Assembly: GCA_964571215.1 (NCBI GenBank) | Contig: CAZMZZ010000011.1 | Span: 1-38,834 of the forward strand | Reading direction: 5' to 3' | Length of the DNA: 38,834 nucleotides | Source: CAJWPI01 sp964571215 | Lineage (GTDB): Bacteria > Pseudomonadota > Gammaproteobacteria > Magnimaribacterales > Magnimaribacteraceae | Part shown: piece after piece, positions 23,880 through 32,043 of the stretch | Numbering within the stretch: the first letter of the stretch is position 1 | Layout: each line of letters begins with the position of its first letter | Notes under the pieces: model-generated | The model's input: the letters and a program-made list of their open reading frames with translations, nothing else | The model's database searches: none | Told to the model about the DNA's origin: nothing | Translations under genes and position numbers: made by a program

Positions 23880-25952
23880 ATGTACCATACACAAAAAAAT
23901 AAAAGGTACATTAACTCAATAATTCTAAAAAAAAGTATGGACACTCGTTATCTTTTTAGAAGACACAATACTTGGTGGGTTAAGGTAGCTGTTCCTAGAA
24001 CTCTTAGAGATAAATTAGGTTACGATCTAAGGGAATCACTTAAAACCCATGATTTAGCTTCTGCTCAAGAAGTAAGATGGAAAATAGTAGATAAATTTCG
24101 TCAGAAAATAGAAGAAGCTAAACTAAACGAAATTCCAAGTAAAAAAGAAACACCTCAAAATGTTGAACAATACATGCCGCCAACAAACACAAATGATCCT
24201 CAGTATTATCATAAAATTGTTGACTGTCAGTACGCATGCCCAGCTCATACACCTGTACCTGAATATATTCGTCAGATTTCGCAGGGAAATTATACTGATG
24301 CCTACATGATAAATTGGGAATCAAATGTTTTTCCAGGAATTCTAGGAAGAACTTGTGATAGGCCTTGTGAACCAGCATGCAGAAGAAACAGGACTCACGA
24401 GAAGCCTGTTGCTATTTGTAGACTAAAAAGAGTGACATATGATTTTAAGGGAGATATATCCCAAAAATTACCAGAAGTTCCAAAGAAGAAAAATGGAAAG
24501 AGAATAGCATTAATTGGTGCAGGACCTGCATCCCTAACTGTAGCAAGAGATTTACTTGTCCTGGGATATGAGTGCATTTTGTATGAAAAAGATCCACAGG
24601 GTGGTGGATTAATGAGAACTAATATTCCTTCGTTTAGATTGCCTGTAGAGGTGTTAGATGAAGAAGTTAACTTAGTTCTTAATATGGGAGTAGAAGCAAG
24701 ATTTAATACCGAAATAAAAAGTATGAAAGAACTGCTAAAAGAAGATTTTGATGCAATCTTCGTTGGGACTGGGGCACCAAAAGGCAAAGATTTACAAATA
24801 GAAGGTAGAGAGGAAGCTGATAAAAATATCTTCATAGGAATTGATTGGTTAACAAGCATTGCTTTTGGGCATACAACTTCCGTAGGTAAAAAAGTTGTAG
24901 TCATAGGTGGTGGTAATACTGCTATGGATTGCTGCAGGTCTTCTCTAAGATTAGGGGCTGAGAATGTAAAAGTAACTGTTAGAAGCCCATTTGATCAGAT
25001 GAAGGCTTCTGAATGGGAAAAAGAAGAGGCTATGGATGAAGGTATTCCAATTCATGAGAATCATGTACCTAAAAGATTTGTTATGAATAATGGAAAACTT
25101 GCAGGGGTTGAGTTTGAAAAGGTAGAAGCAGTATTTGATGATAATGGAAAAAGAAGTTTAGTTCCCACAGGAGAAGAACCAGTTATATTTGAGTGTGACG
25201 ATGTTTTAATGGCAATAGGTCAAGATAATGCTTTTCACTGGATAGAAAGGGATATAGGAATAGAGTTTGGTGAATGGGATATGCCTAAAATAGATAGAGT
25301 TACTTTTCAGTCTACGCATCCTAAGGTATTTTTTGGAGGGGACGCTGCTTGGGGTCCAGAGAATATAATTTGGGCAGCAGCCCACGGTCATCAAGCTGCT
25401 ATTTCAATTGATAAATTCTGCCAACAAAAAGACTTATTTGAGAGACCTGAACCAGGTACAAATCTGGTAAGTCAAAAGATGGGTATCCATGAATGGTCTT
25501 ATGATAACGATATCTCGCAGGCCAAAAGGTTCATTGTTCCACATGCTGATCAATCCATTTCTCTTAAAGACCTAAAGGTAGAAGTTGAATTAGGCTTTGA
25601 TGAACAACTTGCACTTGAAGAAGCTCAAAGATGCTTAAATTGTGATGTACAAACCGTCTTTTCTGAAAATCTATGTATTGAATGTGATGCATGCGTGGAT
25701 ATTTGTCCAACTGACTGTATAAATTTTATACAAAATAATAATGAAGAAGATTTACGAGAAAGTCTTCGCATCCCAGCTTTAAATCTTGATCAAGATATCC
25801 TTGTATCAGAGAACCTACCTACTCAAAGAGTAATGGTAAAGGATGAAGATGTTTGCCTTCACTGTGGTCTTTGCGCAGAGAGATGTCCTACTGGAGCCTG
25901 GGATATGCAAACGTATTTATATGAAGAAGCAAAGGTATATAACCAGACATGA
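23880..25952 (+). CDS. DUF6538-like domain fused to GltD-type flavin/Fe-S oxidoreductase with C-terminal 2[4Fe-4S] ferredoxin
   Basis: A 690-residue protein in one open frame. Residues about 20-75 (YLFRRHNTWWVKVAVPRTLR, then SLKTHDLASAQEVRW) resemble DUF6538, a module normally at the N-terminus of tyrosine recombinases. The rest is the glutamate-synthase small-subunit / dihydropyrimidine-dehydrogenase architecture. Cysteine-rich Fe-S segments come first (VDCQYACPAHTPVPEYI near 113, then RTCDRPCEPACRR near 160). The FAD motif GAGPASLTVA is near 212, and the NAD(P) motif VIGGGNTAMDC near 340. Two ferredoxin motifs end the protein, CIECDACVDICP near 599 and CLHCGLCAERCP near 659. No glutamate synthase large subunit is nearby. 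Its stop overlaps the korA-like start (ATGA), so it probably links that enzyme to NAD(P). ATG at 23938 (MDTRYLF) is a plausible alternative start, since the domain match begins there. Confidence 0.88.
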   Translation: MYHTQKNKRYINSIILKKSMDTRYLFRRHNTWWVKVAVPRTLRDKLGYDLRESLKTHDLASAQEVRWKIVDKFRQKIEEAKLNEIPSKKETPQNVEQYMPPTNTNDPQYYHKIVDCQYACPAHTPVPEYIRQISQGNYTDAYMINWESNVFPGILGRTCDRPCEPACRRNRTHEKPVAICRLKRVTYDFKGDISQKLPEVPKKKNGKRIALIGAGPASLTVARDLLVLGYECILYEKDPQGGGLMRTNIPSFRLPVEVLDEEVNLVLNMGVEARFNTEIKSMKELLKEDFDAIFVGTGAPKGKDLQIEGREEADKNIFIGIDWLTSIAFGHTTSVGKKVVVIGGGNTAMDCCRSSLRLGAENVKVTVRSPFDQMKASEWEKEEAMDEGIPIHENHVPKRFVMNNGKLAGVEFEKVEAVFDDNGKRSLVPTGEEPVIFECDDVLMAIGQDNAFHWIERDIGIEFGEWDMPKIDRVTFQSTHPKVFFGGDAAWGPENIIWAAAHGHQAAISIDKFCQQKDLFERPEPGTNLVSQKMGIHEWSYDNDISQAKRFIVPHADQSISLKDLKVEVELGFDEQLALEEAQRCLNCDVQTVFSENLCIECDACVDICPTDCINFIQNNNEEDLRESLRIPALNLDQDILVSENLPTQRVMVKDEDVCLHCGLCAERCPTGAWDMQTYLYEEAKVYNQT

Positions 25953-27778
25953 AAAAGATTAGATCTATTAATGAATTTGTAATTAAATTTGCCAACGTTA
26001 ACGGTTCTGGTTCTGCTAGTGCTAACCAAATGTTTGCAAAAGGGGTCTTTAGAAGTGGGGTTCCTGTGAGTCCAAAAAATATTTTCCCTTCCAATATTCA
26101 AGGTCTCCCTACCTGGTTTGAGGTTAGAGTTAGTGAAAAAGGTTATCTTGGAAGAAGAGATGGAGTAGACATATCTGTAGCCATGAATCCTCAATCATAC
26201 AACGAAGATATCAGCGAACTGAATGAAGGTGGTTACCTCATCTATGACTCTTCTTGGAGGAGAGAATTCTCTAGACAGGATATTAATATTATGGGAATTC
26301 CTCTAACTAATATTTGTCTCGAAAAATTTTCTAATCCGAAACAAAGACTCCTTTTTAAGAATGTAGCATATTTAGGTGCTCTCTCATCTATTCTTAACAT
26401 AGATATAGAGATTTATATAGATATTATTTCTCAACAATTTAAAAACAAAGAGAAATTAATTGATCCTAATATCTTGGCGCTTAGTGCTGGTTTTGATTAT
26501 GCAGAAGAAAATTTCTCGAACTATTGTTTAATTGAGGTAAAAAAAGCATCTAAAACAAATAACATGATTCTTACAAGCGGAAATAATGCGGCAGGTTTGG
26601 GATGCGTATACGGAGGTGCAACAGTTTGTTCTTGGTACCCAATTACTCCTTCAACTTCTCTTGCCGAATCCTTTTCAAGTTTTACTGATCAATTAAGGAA
26701 AGAAGAGGATACTGGTAAAAACAAGTTTGCTATAGTTCAGGCGGAAGATGAGTTAGCTGCAATAGGTATGGCCATAGGGGCAAATTGGAATGGTGCTAGA
26801 GCCTTTACTGCAACAAGTGGACCAGGAATATCTTTAATGAGTGAATTTCTAGGCTTAGCTTATTTTGCTGAAATACCCTTAGTTTTATTTAACGTTCAAA
26901 GAGGCGGTCCTTCCACTGGAATGCCAACAAGAACCCAACAATCTGATCTCCTGTCTTGCGCTTATGCCTCTCATGGTGATACTAAACATGTTCTATTATT
27001 CCCTTGTGATCCCAAAGAATGTTTTGATTTTGCTGTTGAAGCTTTTGATCTAGCTGATAGATTACAGACTCCGATAATAGTAATGTCAGATCTTGATCTA
27101 GGAATGAATGATTGGTCTTCGAAAGAGTTTTCTTGGGAAGATTCAACAACTTATGATCGAGGTAAAGTATTAAATAAAACTGATCTTGAGAATATAGAGC
27201 AGTTTGGAAGATATCTTGATGTTGATGGAGATGGAATTCCACACAGAACTTATCCTGGTACGCATCCTTCAAAAGGAGCTTATTTTACTAGAGGCACTTC
27301 TCATGATGAATTTGCTAGGTATACAGAAGATGGTGAAATTAATGCTCAAAATCTTTCGAGACTGCTTAAAAAATACCAAACAGCTTCTAAACATGTACCT
27401 TCTCCTGTATTTGGTCAAAATTCTAATGAAAGCTCAATGGGAGTAATTTATTTCGGAAGTACAGACGTTGCTATGCAAGAAGCTCTGGATATTCTTAACG
27501 AACAAAGCATTAAGATTGATGCGATGAGATTAAGATCTTTCCCTTTTAATTTATCAGTTTGGGAGTTTATTGAGGATCATGACCTCCTCTTTATAGTAGA
27601 ACAAAATAGAGATGGTCAAATGCGCACTTTGCTTATGGCTGAGGGAGGAATAATTCCAGACAAGCTTGTATCAATCTTGTGTTTCAATGGTCAGCCAATA
27701 ACTGCAGACTTTATATCAAACAAGATAAAAGCTCATATATTAGGCGATCCAGTTAAATTAGCTTCTTCAGGAGATTAA
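25949..27778 (+). CDS. korA: 2-oxoacid:acceptor oxidoreductase, fused gamma-alpha subunit (KorA-like)
   Basis: A 609-residue subunit. Residues about 10-190 are the gamma (CoA-binding) domain (NGSGSASANQMFAKGVFRSG, then FPSNIQGLPTWFEVRV). Residues about 205-600 are the alpha domain, with YPITPSTSLAE near 230, QAEDELAAIGMAIGA near 265 and RGGPSTGMPTRTQQSDLL near 318. With the beta subunit it oxidatively decarboxylates a 2-oxoacid to its acyl-CoA, passing electrons to ferredoxin-type carriers. The NGSGS-type KorA subgroup is associated with aerobic proteobacteria, as far as I recall. The start overlaps the upstream electron-transfer gene and the beta gene follows after seven bases. 2-Oxoglutarate is the favoured substrate because sucAB is missing from the TCA operon here, but pyruvate or branched-chain acids cannot be excluded. 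Confidence 0.9.
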   Translation: MKKIRSINEFVIKFANVNGSGSASANQMFAKGVFRSGVPVSPKNIFPSNIQGLPTWFEVRVSEKGYLGRRDGVDISVAMNPQSYNEDISELNEGGYLIYDSSWRREFSRQDINIMGIPLTNICLEKFSNPKQRLLFKNVAYLGALSSILNIDIEIYIDIISQQFKNKEKLIDPNILALSAGFDYAEENFSNYCLIEVKKASKTNNMILTSGNNAAGLGCVYGGATVCSWYPITPSTSLAESFSSFTDQLRKEEDTGKNKFAIVQAEDELAAIGMAIGANWNGARAFTATSGPGISLMSEFLGLAYFAEIPLVLFNVQRGGPSTGMPTRTQQSDLLSCAYASHGDTKHVLLFPCDPKECFDFAVEAFDLADRLQTPIIVMSDLDLGMNDWSSKEFSWEDSTTYDRGKVLNKTDLENIEQFGRYLDVDGDGIPHRTYPGTHPSKGAYFTRGTSHDEFARYTEDGEINAQNLSRLLKKYQTASKHVPSPVFGQNSNESSMGVIYFGSTDVAMQEALDILNEQSIKIDAMRLRSFPFNLSVWEFIEDHDLLFIVEQNRDGQMRTLLMAEGGIIPDKLVSILCFNGQPITADFISNKIKAHILGDPVKLASSGD

Positions 27779-27785
27779 ATAAATA

Positions 27786-28841
27786 ATGACTTACATAAAA
27801 AAACCAGTAAATCATCACCCTAATTTAGAAAAGAATGAGTTAGGTCTTACCAGGAGAGATTATGAAGGGCAAGTATCAAGTCTTTGTGCTGGATGCGGAC
27901 ATGATTCCATTAGCGCTGCAATAATAGAGGCATGTTTTCAATTAAGCTTATCATCCCATCAAATAGCAAAATTATCTGGTATTGGTTGCTCTTCTAAAGC
28001 TCCTGCATACTTTTTAAACCAATCTCATGGCTTTAATTCTGTACATGGGAGAATGCCATCTATAGGTACAGGAGCCAATTTAGCAAACCATGAGCTCCTT
28101 TATCTAGGCATATCAGGAGATGGTGATAGTGCTTCAATTGGTATAGGTCAATTTATACACGCAACGAGAAGACAGCTTAATATGACTTATATAATAGAAA
28201 ATAATGGAACTTATGGCCTTACAAAAGGACAGTTTTCTGCTACAAATGATAAGGAGTCTAAAAGCAAATATGGAGAAGAAAATCTATTTCCTTCCATAGA
28301 CCTTACATCCTTAGCTATTCAATTAGGAGCTGGTTTCGTAGCGAGAAGTTTTTCTGGGGATAAAGAGCAATTAGTCCCTCTTATCAAAGCAGCTTTTAAG
28401 CAAAAAGGTTTTGCTTTACTAGATATTCTTTCTCCATGCGTTACTTTTAATAACCATAACACATCTACCAAAAGCTTTGATTATATAAGAGAGCATAATG
28501 AGGCTTTATCAAGAACTGATTTCGTTCCTCTTGGTAAAGAAATTAAAGTAGACTATCAACCAGGTTCAGAAATAGAAATTTCTTTGCACGATGGATCAAA
28601 GCTCCGTCTAGAAAAAACTTCTTCAAGATATGACCCTAGAAATAGAAAAATGGCTTTAAATGCCATCCAAGATAGCATTGAGAAGGGGAATGTCTTGACT
28701 GGGTTACTTTATATAAATGAAGATTCTAATGATTTAAAAGAGATTCTTCATTTAACTGATACCCCACTTAACAAACTTTCTGAAAAGGAGCTATGCCCTG
28801 GAAGTGAGAAACTAAAAAAAATAAATGAGTCTTTAAGATAA
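27786..28841 (+). CDS. korB: 2-oxoacid:acceptor oxidoreductase, beta subunit (KorB-like, TPP-binding)
   Basis: A 351-residue thiamine diphosphate subunit. The N-terminal CAGCGHDSISAAIIEA near residue 36 and GIGCSSKAPAYF near 77 hold cysteines expected to bind its [4Fe-4S] cluster. The TPP motif runs from GISGDGDSASIGIGQF near 107 to ENNGTYGLTKGQFSATND near 132. HNTSTKSFDYIREHNEA is typical of the C-terminal part. It forms the active site with KorA. The gene ends 10 bases from the convergent purC, so it is the last gene of the operon. No separate ferredoxin gene is present; the ferredoxin-like domain of the first gene probably fills that role. Confidence 0.92.
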   Translation: MTYIKKPVNHHPNLEKNELGLTRRDYEGQVSSLCAGCGHDSISAAIIEACFQLSLSSHQIAKLSGIGCSSKAPAYFLNQSHGFNSVHGRMPSIGTGANLANHELLYLGISGDGDSASIGIGQFIHATRRQLNMTYIIENNGTYGLTKGQFSATNDKESKSKYGEENLFPSIDLTSLAIQLGAGFVARSFSGDKEQLVPLIKAAFKQKGFALLDILSPCVTFNNHNTSTKSFDYIREHNEALSRTDFVPLGKEIKVDYQPGSEIEISLHDGSKLRLEKTSSRYDPRNRKMALNAIQDSIEKGNVLTGLLYINEDSNDLKEILHLTDTPLNKLSEKELCPGSEKLKKINESLR

Positions 28842-28851
28842 GAAGTAGAAA

Positions 28852-29568
28852 TTAAGTTATACCTAGTCTTTCAGCAACTAGTTTATAGGACTCAACCACA
28901 TTGCCTAGACCTTGTCTAAACCTATCCTTATCTAATTTTTCTCTTGTTTCAGAATCCCAAACTCTACAACCATCTGGAGTAAATTCATCCCCAAGAAGTA
29001 AATCGCCTTTATAAGATCCAAATTCTAGTTTGTAATCAACTAATATCATTCCGGCTTGAGCAAACAGTTTTTTTAAAATCTCGTTGACTTGAAAAGTTTT
29101 TTCTTTCATTTGAGCAATCTCATTTTCAGTAGCCCACCCAAAAGAAATTATATGGAAATCGTTAATCATAGGGTCATGCAGTGCATCGTCTTTGTAAAAG
29201 AATTCAAAGGTAGGAGGATTAAGTTCTAAGCCCTCTTTTAATCCTAAACGCTTACAAATGCTTCCTGCTGCAATGTTCCTTACAACACATTCAACTGGAA
29301 TCATTCTGAGTTTCTTTACCAAACTATCTGTGTCAGACAACAGTTCATTAAAATGAGTAGCGACACCCTGTTTCTCTAGTTCCTGCATTATAAAAGCATT
29401 AAATTTATTATTGGTTTTTCCTTTGTCTTCCAAGCTTTCTTTTTTTTCACCATCAAAAGCAGAGGTATCATCTCTATAATGAAGGATATACAAATCTGGA
29501 TCTGAAGTTTTGAAAAGGGACTTAGCCTTACCAGAATTAACTAAATCGCCTTTTTTTATTTCTGTCAT
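28852..29568 (-). CDS. purC: SAICAR synthetase (phosphoribosylaminoimidazole-succinocarboxamide synthase)
   Basis: A 238-residue purine biosynthesis enzyme joining CAIR and aspartate with ATP. The nucleotide-binding start is KGDLVNSGKAKSLFKT, with DDTSAFDGEK near 33 and VVRNIAAGSICKRLG near 96. LVDYKLEFGSYKGDLLLGDE near 177 and the SPDGCRVWD-like TPDGCRVWD are also typical. Full length. It follows bamC by 11 bases, and the order dapA-bamC-purC is the conserved gammaproteobacterial one. It converges on korB. Confidence 0.97.
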   Translation of the reverse strand: MTEIKKGDLVNSGKAKSLFKTSDPDLYILHYRDDTSAFDGEKKESLEDKGKTNNKFNAFIMQELEKQGVATHFNELLSDTDSLVKKLRMIPVECVVRNIAAGSICKRLGLKEGLELNPPTFEFFYKDDALHDPMINDFHIISFGWATENEIAQMKEKTFQVNEILKKLFAQAGMILVDYKLEFGSYKGDLLLGDEFTPDGCRVWDSETREKLDKDRFRQGLGNVVESYKLVAERLGIT

Positions 29569-29579
29569 ATAAGTTTATT

Positions 29580-30578
29580 TTAAGATAAAGATTGATTAAT
29601 TTGTGAAAGAAGTTCTCTCTCGTAAAATAAAGATTCAGGGTTATCTCCCTTTACTTTCACAATACATTTAGCACCCTCAACAGTTACAAAAATTCTAAAA
29701 TTCTGTTCTACATCCGATTGACTAAAGTCTAAGAGGCGACCAAAGAATCCTTTCTCCTCTTTTTGCGAGAAAACTACATAAAAGATTCCATTCTCCCTAT
29801 CAAGATCTTTAATTGAAATTACTGCTTCTTTTAAAGCTCTATCTACAGCAGCCCAGGCCCTAGGAAACTCAAGGTTCATTTCTATGTAGCTAGAACCATT
29901 CACATCTTGTTTTAATATTGCTTTCTGACCTAAATTAAGATTAAGAGCAACTAATGAAGTACCTTGAGAAGTTGATGACCTTGATAAGAAATCAAGAATA
30001 GATCTGAAAACACTGTCTTCTAGATTTCTTTCTGAATCAACTCTTACCCATGAATCAGAATCTTCTTGTGTAAGGTGAGATATGAAAATCTCCGAACTAG
30101 CTGATCTAATACCATGTTCCACTTTTATTTTAAATTTAGACCTTTCGTTGTTATTTTCAATTACTTTAGTTTCAATTACACCTAAATTAGGATCCTCTAT
30201 CTCTATGCCATATTCACTTGCTGACCAAAATTGCTTCATTAAAGGCCAGATACTGCTAGGAAGAGATTCAACATAAAGCCATCTTAATTCTCCAAGCTTG
30301 TGTAAACGAATTTCATTACTTGATCCAGAAGAAAAAAACTGTTCTGGAAGAGGCACTTCATAAACATCAGCATTAAAAGGTCTTTCTTGATCTTTTGGAA
30401 CGGAATAATAATCTATAACTTGTCGTGAGGTATTATCATTAGGAACTTTAAGAGGTTCTAATGTTTCTTCCTTTAAATAATCATATTTACGATCTGTGAA
30501 GATCCAACTACATGAAGAAAATAAAATAAACAAAAAGATTAAAAGAACAAGATTCAATAAATTTTTAAAAATAATCAT
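29580..30578 (-). CDS. bamC: Outer membrane assembly lipoprotein BamC
   Basis: A 332-residue lipoprotein of the BAM complex. The N-terminus is a lipoprotein signal ending FSSC (cysteine near residue 23). An unstructured segment of the BamC type (DYLKEETLEPLKVPND) follows; in BamC it binds BamD. Two helix-grip domains follow (about 95-200 and 225-330), the second including WAAVDRALKEAVISIKDLD and GIFYVVFSQKEEKGFFGRLL. Sequence similarity in this family is low, so position between dapA and purC is an important part of the call. It abuts dapA directly. Confidence 0.9.
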   Translation of the reverse strand: MIIFKNLLNLVLLIFLFILFSSCSWIFTDRKYDYLKEETLEPLKVPNDNTSRQVIDYYSVPKDQERPFNADVYEVPLPEQFFSSGSSNEIRLHKLGELRWLYVESLPSSIWPLMKQFWSASEYGIEIEDPNLGVIETKVIENNNERSKFKIKVEHGIRSASSEIFISHLTQEDSDSWVRVDSERNLEDSVFRSILDFLSRSSTSQGTSLVALNLNLGQKAILKQDVNGSSYIEMNLEFPRAWAAVDRALKEAVISIKDLDRENGIFYVVFSQKEEKGFFGRLLDFSQSDVEQNFRIFVTVEGAKCIVKVKGDNPESLFYERELLSQINQSLS

Positions 30579-31478
30579 CTACTCAAGCAAGCCTAATTTA
30601 GTCAAAGTATTCTCTATTTTTTTATGGAAGTCATCATTTAAAACTGTTAAAGGTAATCTAATCCCTAAAGGAATCCGTCCTAATCTATTTAAAGCCCATT
30701 TTACAGGTATAGGACTAGATTCTATAAATAAATCTTTGTATAGATTGCTTAATTTAGAGTCGACTTCTTTTGCTTCTTCATTAAAACCTTTGTTTATTAA
30801 TTCACAAATCTTAGACATCATGTTCGGAACTATATTTGCACTTACTGAGATTATTCCATCCCCTCCTCTTATCAAAAATTCTGTAGACGAGGAATCATCT
30901 CCTGAATAAAGAAGAAATGAATTATCCTTTATGACCTCACTTAAGACTTCTTGAAGTTCATCTAATCTTCTTAAATCAGATGAAGCCTCTTTAAGACCAA
31001 TTATATTTCTATGTTTAGACAACTCGAAAACCGTCTTGGGTAACATATCACATCCAGTTCTAGAGGGGACATTATAAAGAATCTGAGGTAAATCAACTTC
31101 ATTGGCTATTTCTAAATAATGATTCAGTAATCCTTGTTGAGTTGGCTTATTATAGTAAGGAGTTACAAGAAGTGCAGCTGAGGCACCCGCTTGCTTTGCT
31201 GCTGCAGTCAAGTAAGTAGCTTCTTTAGTAGAATTTGCCCCAGTACCCGCAATAATAGGTATTCTATTGTTAGCATGCTCTACGGCAATCTCAATAATCT
31301 GAACATGTTCTGCAACATTTACAGTTGCAGATTCTCCTGTGGTTCCTACCACAACTATTCCTGAAGTACCCGAATCTATATGCCAATCTATTAAGTCATT
31401 CAAATGCTGCCAACTTATACTGCCATCAGCCTCCATAGGAGTTACCAACGCTACAAGACAACCTTTTAGAGATAACAT
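30579..31478 (-). CDS. dapA: 4-hydroxy-tetrahydrodipicolinate synthase
   Basis: A 299-residue class I aldolase condensing pyruvate with aspartate semialdehyde, the first step of the lysine/diaminopimelate branch. The N-terminal GCLVALVTPM, VVGTTGESATV near 44, the tyrosine in LYNVPSRTGCD near 133 and the Schiff-base lysine in GLKEASSDLRR near 161 are all present. LLYSGDDSSSTEFLIRGGDG follows as expected. Length is standard. It is first in dapA-bamC-purC. The 82-base spacer to the divergent bcp gene (31479-31560) should hold its promoter, but I see no clear boxes there. Confidence 0.98.
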   Translation of the reverse strand: MLSLKGCLVALVTPMEADGSISWQHLNDLIDWHIDSGTSGIVVVGTTGESATVNVAEHVQIIEIAVEHANNRIPIIAGTGANSTKEATYLTAAAKQAGASAALLVTPYYNKPTQQGLLNHYLEIANEVDLPQILYNVPSRTGCDMLPKTVFELSKHRNIIGLKEASSDLRRLDELQEVLSEVIKDNSFLLYSGDDSSSTEFLIRGGDGIISVSANIVPNMMSKICELINKGFNEEAKEVDSKLSNLYKDLFIESSPIPVKWALNRLGRIPLGIRLPLTVLNDDFHKKIENTLTKLGLLE

Positions 31479-31560
31479 GATTTTATTTCTTTAAAATTAA
31501 ACTCTTCAATTTAGACAAATAACAACTACAATTTAACATATTGAAGTAAAAGGAGAATAA

Positions 31561-32043
31561 ATGAAAGCACCAAAAGTAGGAACTAAGGCTCCAATATTTA
31601 AGGGTGATTGCACAAGCAATAAGAGAGCAGATCTATCAACACTAAAAGGCAAAAAAGTTGTTCTTTATTTTTATCCAAAGGACAGTACTCCTGGATGCAC
31701 AACTGAGGGTCAAAACTTTAGAGATTTCTATAAAAGATTTACCAAAGCAAATACAGTAATCTTTGGTGTTTCAAGAGATTCAATAACATCCCATGAGAAG
31801 TTTAAAAAAAATCAATCCTTCCCTTTTGAATTGATTTCAGATCCAAATGAAAAAATCTGTAATCAATACGATGTTATTAAAGAAAAGAACATGTATGGCA
31901 GAAAGTATTTGGGAATTGACAGAAGTACTTTTCTTATCGATGAAAATGGAAAGCTTCTAAAAGAGTGGAGGAAAGTTAAAGTAAAAGGACATGTAGAAGA
32001 AGTTCTAAAAGAAGTAGAAGCCGGCTTGCAGCGATGTTGCTAG
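31561..32043 (+). CDS. bcp: Peroxiredoxin, BCP/PrxQ family
   Basis: A 160-residue thioredoxin-fold peroxidase reducing hydroperoxides. The peroxidatic cysteine is Cys46 in PKDSTPGCTTEG. The usual resolving cysteine five residues later is glutamine here (Gln51). Another cysteine lies in NEKICNQYDV near 100, and the C-terminus ends QRCC, so recycling may differ from Escherichia coli Bcp. SRDSITSHEKFKKNQSFPF and DRSTFLIDENGKLLKEWRKV are family segments. AGGAG (31551-31555) is a good ribosome site before the ATG. It is divergent from dapA, as in related genomes, and its stop codon overlaps that of perM in a shared CTAG. Confidence 0.95.
   Translation: MKAPKVGTKAPIFKGDCTSNKRADLSTLKGKKVVLYFYPKDSTPGCTTEGQNFRDFYKRFTKANTVIFGVSRDSITSHEKFKKNQSFPFELISDPNEKICNQYDVIKEKNMYGRKYLGIDRSTFLIDENGKLLKEWRKVKVKGHVEEVLKEVEAGLQRCC

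Noticed and set aside
23938..24120. Mobile element or integrase remnant because of the DUF6538-like segment
   Set aside because: No recombinase catalytic domain, terminal repeats, attachment site or tRNA is present, and the segment continues in frame into an intact enzyme.
23880..25952. Reading the gene as glutamate synthase small subunit (gltD)
   Set aside because: The FAD/NAD(P) part is GltD-like, but there is no large subunit nearby, two extra ferredoxin motifs are attached at the C-terminus, and the gene overlaps korA. An electron-transfer partner of KorAB fits better.
28842..28851. Terminator between korB and purC
   Set aside because: Only ten bases are available, with no inverted repeat or T-run.
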